Of a stretch of 64,000 nt of DNA, positions 52,036 to 61,000 are shown piece after piece. The stretch is from the NCBI GenBank assembly GCA_014338405.1, contig JTDE01001527.1, positions 40,566 to 104,565 on the forward strand. The letters are read 5' to 3'. The notes beneath the pieces are model-generated. The model searched no databases. It was not told where the DNA came from and worked only from the letters and a program-made list of their open reading frames with translations. Source of the stretch: Paragonimus skrjabini miyazakii. Lineage: Eukaryota > Platyhelminthes > Trematoda > Plagiorchiida > Troglotrematidae. Each line of letters starts with the position of its first letter. The stretch's first letter is position 1. The translations under genes were made by a program, and so were the position numbers.

Positions 52036-55000
52036 AGTCAGCAATACATCAGTGGTTCACACTGATGCTTAACTGCCACATAGCCATGAAGAAAAAGAAA
52101 CAAACCCTGTTTATGAAGAGAGAAGAAAAACAGAGACCTAATCACTAAAATAGCTACGTCTACATTCAAACATGTAACGTCAAGGCGCCTACACCTTGCA
52201 AACAAACAACCGAGCTGTAAGTGAAAGTAAGGCGTCATCAGCAAGACAGCTTTCTCACGGCTTCCACTGCCCCGCGTCATTAAGTGCACTCACTTCACAG
52301 ACAACTCGGCCAAACAACGACAACATGCACGCCATTGAGCTCGGTTAGCCACCATCTCACCTAAAGTTTCAAGCCACCGACTCTCTGGGTCACGAGGGCT
52401 CCAACCCGGGAGACGAACCCGATCTACTCACCTGACTGATTCTGAAAGATCCAGTAGCTACCCGTCACGAACGGTTGTGGTTATTTTAGGTGATCCCGAA
52501 TAAAAGGCTATACTGCCCACATTACCGATTTTTCTACTACTGCGAAAAAATGTCATGTGTGGAATGGACAGTTTGCCGTCCTGTATCTATTCCTCACACT
52601 AGGTTTCTGTGATACCAACCATAAGTTGGTCTTGCTCGGAACAAAGGTTACAATGTTTGTCCAGTTTACTGTATAGTGAAACCCCGTCGGTATAAAAGCA
52701 GTACAAGTATGTAGTTAACACAGCAGAGGAATCTAGTCGAAAAAATACATCGGGTGAGAAGGGCTGAATCGAGATTTACTTTGAGGCCACTATCCATCAT
52801 TAAAATGGCGTCAAGTCGAGCACTTTTACAATCCCGGACAAAATTTGGCATCTGCGTGAATTTCATATAGGACGGTTTTGAAAGCAATAGCACTAGCCTG
52901 TATGGTGGTATAAAGCTAATAATGCGAATGGGAGGTTGAAACGGCAACAGTCCGCATTACGGAATGAAACCATTATCCGCTGGTCTTAAATTTACGAGAG
53001 AACTGCGTGTTAAATGGGAGCATGAGGGTAACCGAGTTACACCTTGTAATTTCCCTTTTTGTGCGCCGTACTATGCGGTGCGCACAAAGAGTTTGACCAA
53101 GCGGATTCAGACTACTTCCACCTGTGAATCCAAACAAGGAGGAAACTAGTCGCTTAATATCGATTTGAAGGTTAGCATGAACAGCTACGTTGATCGGAAA
53201 ACTGTCTCTTTCCAAAGCAGGAAATATCTATTACAAGTAACTTAAAGGTGAGCTGTATGTCTTCCGTTTCTTACTTTTCACTGCTATTAGAATAATTCGT
53301 TATTTTAAGACAGATTCTCAAAACTCAGACTCAAAACAGTATGTACAAGACATAATCATGTAGAGATAAACAATTTTGAATTTTCCCAGTTTGTGATATG
53401 AAACCACAACAACGTTTGGCTTGAACAACTGCGAGCAAGAAGACCGTTTTACCCAAATTAGTTGCTGGAAAAGTTTGTTTGACGCCTAGACTATTAGCTG
53501 TCTTATCAGTATCTACGGGGGCAAATGCAATGCGTTGGAAATGTAATAGAGCAGTTTGACGGGAATGAAATAACTGAAACGCGTTTGCTTCCGACAGTGT
53601 TGCTAAAATGAAAGTTGTAAGATAAGTCGAATGCATACTCGTCGGAGTTTGACCAATAACTGCTCCCAATAAAAAGGCGCCATTCACAAGAGGAGACGCG
53701 AGAGGTTTTAGCGGTAGACATCAGGCGTTTAACTACAAATCAAGAAAGATTTTAATAAACTGGGTTATTGGAATGGGTTGAAGAAAACAAAAAATCTGAC
53801 TACCTTCTAACTACTTAAATTATGATTGGCTAACCATAGCAAACCGATAAGGTTTCTTGAGTAACAAATCTAAGTGTTTATCTTTGAAATTAACAGTTGA
53901 ATTCAAAGGCAGTAATGAAATTGTCCGCTGCAAACTACACTTCCGAGTTAGATATTTTTATGGTTTCCATCATTTTTATTCCAAAATCAGTTATCTCTGA
54001 GTTGGGTGAACACTTTTTCGGACGTAAGGATGGTGTCAGTAATAAGTAAAATGATGTGGAATTATTCTTTAAACCACTGCTAAATACAGTTTCTGTTCCG
54101 AGAAGCGGTTTTTACTTCTTCCACATCTCGCTATGGTCACTTGCTGAATCCATTTGCACCAATTCTGTTATAGTCTGTAAGGCTCAATTCCTGTGAAACA
54201 GTAGTTTATCCACGCTGGTTACGCATAGGTTAGCCAGAATAACACTCTAATCTACATATAAAACAGGGTTTTCGAGCACTCAATGTATTAGTTAATAAAG
54301 ACGAAATTGGTGCTATTTTATTAAGACGGAACAAATGAAAATTATAAATGACGTAGGTTAAATCTTGCTCAGAATGAACAGCATTATTCCTAATTGGCTT
54401 GGTATCACGTCACCCGACTGAATCTTGTCAAATAAAAGCATAATTAGCTGACCGTAAGTTACGTCAACCTCGTTCCCAATGATGTCGTTAATGCTTAGTT
54501 TATAAAACAGTGTGAAATTTATTTTCTGCAATGTGCATTTGATTACCAAAAAATAAAGGCATTTTGAGATGTAAAATATGGAAATAATATAAATAATGTG
54601 GAAGCTGATAACCACAGACCGTAGCTACGGTACAGCTCATTAAAAGCTTTATAACCAGTGTTATTAACGTGATTTTCTAGGAAACATTTGTATACCTACT
54701 TCTACTTAGCATGGCGGCAGGTACTGTGCAGAAAATTGAACTGTAAAACTGTCCGTAATCCCTATAAAGTATTCCGTGTATGGTAGGCTTGATGGTTCTG
54801 TTGGTCTCTGATCAACACACTCTATAATAATCAAGAATAAACTTATTTCGGTGCACACGGAGCCCTATCAGCGGAGCTGCGCAATGTCTTTAATGTCAAA
54901 CGTGTTACAGACATTGCCTGTTTTACACAGAACATTTGACCATGATGATACGACAATAATTGCGTGTTGGACAAAGGTTGCCTGGCTGGACCCAATCAGA

Positions 55001-58000
55001 CATTTTGTTGAAAAGCTGTCCTGAAAGTACAGACTTAAAACAAAAGTGACACGCGACACAAACGTTTACTGGGTTAGTAATGCGTCAAAAGTATGCAGGT
55101 ATTTTTTAACCTTGTCTGTTAAAGTGACCTTCACTATGCGTTTATAATATTTATCTATCAGTTGTTTTCAATTGCCAGCATTTCCCGTGCAGTGTGTACT
55201 GATGAACCCCAAACGCCCAATTATCAGTGAGTTCAAATGAATTGCCGATTAGTGATGTATCTGCTTTCGAATGAATGTGAACTGACCACGCGTAAATGTT
55301 TCCGCATTTAACTATCTATAATATTCCATTTAAACGATTTTCTTCATTAATTCCGTTGCACGATTATTCATATGGCTATATCTATCAAACGTTTTGGACA
55401 CTAATTACATGAAAATGTTATATCTGCTGCTGAAAGCTGCTGAATCAGCTAAAAACAGGCAAATACAGCTGGAAAACGAAACATTCTACACTTTTAAATC
55501 TTTTTATCACAATTATTTGTGTAAGAAAATGTGGCCATACACATCCACCTCGTTAGTTTACCACATAATAATGGTGAGATTAGGTGAATTTACTTCTCAG
55601 CTTACAGAGCAAACTGGTTTCTCCTCGTAAACAAATGTAGACTAATTGGCAGGCAGTTTTGTGACAACACCGTCATATGTATGTTTTATTGTAAACATAC
55701 AGCACTGAAATTATTTTGGATAGCAAGACCAAAGGTTTTTTTGTACGTTATGATATTAAAAATATCAATTGTAAACATAATCTAGTTGTGGACATTTAGT
55801 CTACAGTCACCAACCTCATTTCACGCTTCGGAGAGCACTTTTGTTTACGTTTCAATCACAGCATCTTAATATGTATCCTGGTTTACTTCATATACTGTGT
55901 TTTACTAGTGACATTATATAACTCCAAAGTGTACTACATCCAGGATTTTCGTAATTCGTGTCAAAAAGCCTTGTTCGGATGATGCTCGTTTGACTAAAAC
56001 TGGTTTCATTTACAGTTAACTGACCTCATCCATTTGTCTAGGTTGAAAAAATAAAAACACTTCTGTTAGCCAATAATTAGACTTTTAATATTCTCCTTTA
56101 ATATGTATTCGCTGTAGACATTTCGATCACTAGGAGTGACCACAATGTCCTTGTAAGCGAACTGTATTAAAGAACGCACACAACGTTGCAACTATTATAG
56201 TGAGGTTGTCATATTTGCAGTTCTGTTTATCATCTCATCAAAAATTGTAATTCAATCACATTCAATTTATAGCGCTCCATTTAGAAGGAAAAATCAAAGC
56301 ACAAGAAATCAGTAATCAAGCACTGATACAAATCGTCTTTGGATCCGTAAGTAAATGCACACGTAATTTGTTAGACTTAAAAATTATTGGAGAATGATTT
56401 TATCCCCAAACATTTAACAGGACACTATAAGGGCAGAATTGATGAAAAGATCTCTTTCAGTATACTAAAGAACGAAGCACAAAAGTTATCTGGGTGCTTT
56501 TTCGTCAGATTTAGCCCATTTTTTCAAGCAGTTTAAAATTTTGGAGTGATAAATGGACAGTGAATGATGCGGGCCAACAAAAACCTACTATACATTTTAT
56601 TCAAGTGCTGCTATAACGTTGGCCACTGGTTAGTTTGCATTAAACAATATACATCACACAAGCAATGAAATATTTCTCTTCTGTTCACGCGATCAACTGT
56701 TCAGGTTAAAACCGAGCGGCATTGGTGTGAGGCTAATTTGTTGTATCCTTAAACTGATTAAATCTAATTTTTACGACATACTGCACCTTCAAGTCAATTT
56801 GTTGTTGAACTCTCAAGTGTCCAATCTGCTTTTTATCTGTGTGATGTTTCTTTGGCGAAAGTTAATCGAAAACATAAGGACCTTAGTTCACCAGTGTGAT
56901 TATACTTTGTCAATAGGCACGGTAAATACAAAAGTTGTCCACATTTCGGTTTTAAAAACAACAAAAATATATAGCGGTTATGTGTCTTGCTGGTCGCATC
57001 AGTTCACCTAGATTCGCAACTTGACCAGGGATGTCATTCTCTTAAAAATTGTTGAGTCTTTTGGAGCAACCAGCTGGACTCAGACCATATTGTTGCGCGT
57101 GCCCGTTTCATTTAGTCATTTGCCCAGAGGACTTACGCTCGTAAATGCAAGGTGCTTAACTGGCATTCAAACGATGAGTATGTAAAGAACGCTTATCAGG
57201 AGACGCTGGTGGACAAGGGGCACAGTTCGATCCAGGTGAGTGATCCTAACAAACACTGGGAACGAACCACCGCAGCTATGAGAGCATGCTGTGAACAGGC
57301 ATGTTCCGAAGGAGCTGTTCAGTTGCAAAAGAACTGGATTTCTGTCTCGTCGATAAACCTCATGAACAAGCGTCATTCTATCCCACCTGGCTCTAAATAT
57401 GATGATGACCGTCGAAAACGTAAACGCAAACTGACTAACAGCTTGCGCAAAGATCGTAAGCAATACTTGCTCGAACAATCATAAGAGATGAAAAAAGATT
57501 TTTTATCTGAGAATAAAAGAAAGCCTTTTTCCCTGATCCGTGGTTGTACTGGCTGTCGAGTCGGTGTAAGTGAGACCATATGTGAAAAAGATGTTTCGCT
57601 TATCACCAACCAATCGCGTCGACTTGAAAGTTGGTCTGAACACTCCGAAGAGCATTTCAGTTGACCTCAACCAGATCATGTGGACAACGGGACCCGAATG
57701 GTCAGTTTTTGCATTCCAGACGGTTCTCCGTCGGAGGTAGAAGTGGCTCTGGAGGCATCAGTTTGGTGTCCATTGCGTCCAAGTTGCTTATTGGCCTCAT
57801 TTTACGTCGTCTCACTAAGCCCAAAAAAACCAGATACGTGAAGAACAGTCAGAATTCCGATTCGGTCGAGGCTGCATTAATCATATTTTTACCTTGCGAC
57901 GGATCTTGGAACATCGGCACTGTTACAGACAACTGACGATCGTGATCTTTTTGGACCTAAAGGCTGCTTCCGATTAAGTTTCTCGTAACGTTCTCTGGAA

Positions 58001-61000
58001 CTGTCTTTTCCGCCAGAAAGTACCAGGAAAATACGTGAATCTATTGAGATCATTGTATGCTCACTCTGTAAGCATGGTGAGAGTTCACGGGGAACCGCCT
58101 CGGGCGATCATCACTTCTAGTGGTGTTCGTCAAGAGTGTCCAACTTCTCCCCACCTGTTCAATTTTGTCATGGACGACATTCTGGAGGGTGCGCTCCGGG
58201 AACCCAGTGGGTTTGTTGTTGAGCTTCTTCCTGACGCTAGATTGACCGATCTGGAGTACGCAGACGACATTGTCCTCTAACGTAGACATGCAGACCATGT
58301 TGAACAAGATGAGTGACCGGGCTGGTTTGTATAGAATTTGCTTAGCACCTTCAAAGTGCAAAATGCTGCTCCAAGACTGGGGCGTTTCCACTCCTACTTT
58401 CTTTTTTTCAGGTAATCCGCTTGAGACCGTAGACAGTTTTCCATATTTGGGTAGCACTTCCTCGTAAGCCTGTAATATTGCTAATGAGATATCTGTGAGT
58501 ATAGCAAAGACACGAGTTGCCTTTGCCAAACTGCGTCATCTGTGCAGCCGGAAAGACGTTAGTTTGTCGTTGAAAGGATGATTATATAATGCTCGTGTAC
58601 TTTTTGTTTTGCTCCATGGTTCGGAAACGTGGCCTGTACGCAAGGAAGATATCAACAGGCTTGCTGTGTTTGACCATCGTTGTCTCCGCTAATTAACCTA
58701 TATTAAGTGGACTGATCGCGTGAGCAATGTGGCCGTTTGCCGGCGCGTATGCTGGATTGCTGGGGATACGCGACCATTTGGTAAACTACTTACGTTGCAC
58801 ATCTTGCGATGGTTGGTTGTACTCCGTATGTCATCTGGTCGTTTACCGTACCGGGCATTATATACTGAGACCAGCAACACTTGGGTAAAACCGCGTGGCG
58901 GTCAAGCAACAACGTGGTCACGAGATATGAAGACCCTGACTGCTCTACTGACTAAAGTATGTAGGTGTCGCCTGCCTGGATGGGGTCCGCGTGATCACTC
59001 AAACCGCTGGTTAGAGACGCTATCTGAGATGGCAATGTGTCGCAGTCAATGGTGGTCCTTCATCCATACCATTTCTAGTTCTTCCACTTAGTCTTTTTTA
59101 GTAGTTTTCATCCTCCTTGGTAGCGTTTTCTTCAATAATTTTCCACGTCACTGTTGAGGTGAGCGGCAGCCCGAGCCTCAGTATGTTTTAGTCAGGCTCA
59201 CAGATGCTATGATGATGGTGATGATGATGGATGCTATGATAATGATTATGGATGCCACACTTCAGTCCGTACTCAACAGTTAAACATATCAGGTTCCGAA
59301 TAAAAATAGGTTCTCATGAGACACCTAACTATTTAACATAGCTTTCAAGCGTGCATAAGAGGCAATCACTGGAGAATATAAGAAAAAACCTTTAACGAAC
59401 TCGTATTAGCCTATTGCTCTATTCTAACATTGACACAATTCCACGAAAATAATAGCCCTAAAGAATAGTCGACGAGCAGGTTGGTGGCAATGTGTCATAA
59501 TGACAAACACGGTAGAAAGCGCTAAGTTTTTACTTCACTTCAAACCACGCACTACAATTTTTCCACTCTTGTTCACAAGTTCAGTAGACTTATCCAAAAC
59601 ACATGAAGGATAACCGATGATTAGTAAGAAGTTTCGATAATTCTACATTGGAAATTGACGCAAAATATAAAGATTTTCAGTTATTCCTGGCCATACGGTG
59701 CATTATACTCGAATTTCGCCGTTGTTAAATCCAGCCAGTAAAACATTTCATTATCATGACATGAGCTACAGTCAATGAAAAGGAACACACACGGATGTCA
59801 AAACATTCTGTCCCGAATTCTAGTTTAGGCCGTAAAAAATGCAGGCAAATCTAACGAGTTCTAACGACAGCAACAGTGACAGAGGCTGGCCGGAATGCTT
59901 ACGAAAATACGAAAGCTGAAACACTAGTTTGATGTTCAACTAATATTAACGACGAACGCCTATTTGATAACGCCAATCGACATATTGATAATTAATTTCA
60001 GCGATTACACCTTAAGGTTTTAGTCATGGGGTCATCGATTGAATTTATCGGAACTGTAATTGTATCTCCCCTTTTGTTGATCGAGCATTTAACAAATACA
60101 ATCAACGGATTGTGGCTGAAAGATTGCAAACTACTATTCAGTCGCGTCCAAGTCGATAACAACGGTGCTTTGGTCAACAACGATGTATCAACAATGCGTG
60201 GCCGGAGTTCAACTGTCGGTGGTGGCAAGGATATACACTGCTGGTGATATAAAAATTGAGCATGAATTGCATATTTTGCTCCTGCCATACATATGGGAAT
60301 AAACTGCACGTGGATGCAAGATCTGTGATTATTCGTGAATGGTGTTCAATGGGGGAAATCGTTCACAAACCGGCAATCAACGTATCTTACAACAAATTTA
60401 ATGGTTTCCTTGTTTCTAAGTCGACATCATGTTCCAACCACGTAGGTAATAACCGGAGTTAGCAGAACAATCAATCTCCTCTTCAGCGGCGATCGGTCCG
60501 TTTGAGCATCATCATCAAACAGCTAAAGCGGAAACCTGCAATATGATAATTTGGTTTCGTCCAATGTGAGATCAATTGAACACCAGTCACCGTAAGGGCC
60601 TTATGGATGAGTTAAAGTCTAGGTTTAGCTGTGTAAGTGTCGACACACTGGCTCACTCAAAAAATTACATACGACAGAGAGGGACAGGTGAATATCTGTC
60701 TAACGTTACAGTTTCGATGTTGTCAATGTGGTTTCCTATTTGTTCGTTGAACGCTTGGAAAATTGAGCAGCTAAATTAGTTCTAAACAAAACAGGGATCA
60801 TTCAACATGTGATAATTTGCAACCAACTCTGAGTTTGTACATAAGACGTACGTGTTGAACCTTGTCATTTCGTTACGAATTTAGAATACGGTGATTTATT
60901 CATGTTTGAAATCGAGCGGTTAGCAAACCTGATACATGTATGAATAAATAAAAACCACAATACTATAACGTACTTCTCTGAACTATATATTCACAAAAAT

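Noticed and set aside
58050..58529. 159-codon minus-strand ORF
   Set aside because: It is antisense to the RTE reverse transcriptase, whose plus-strand motifs explain the region.
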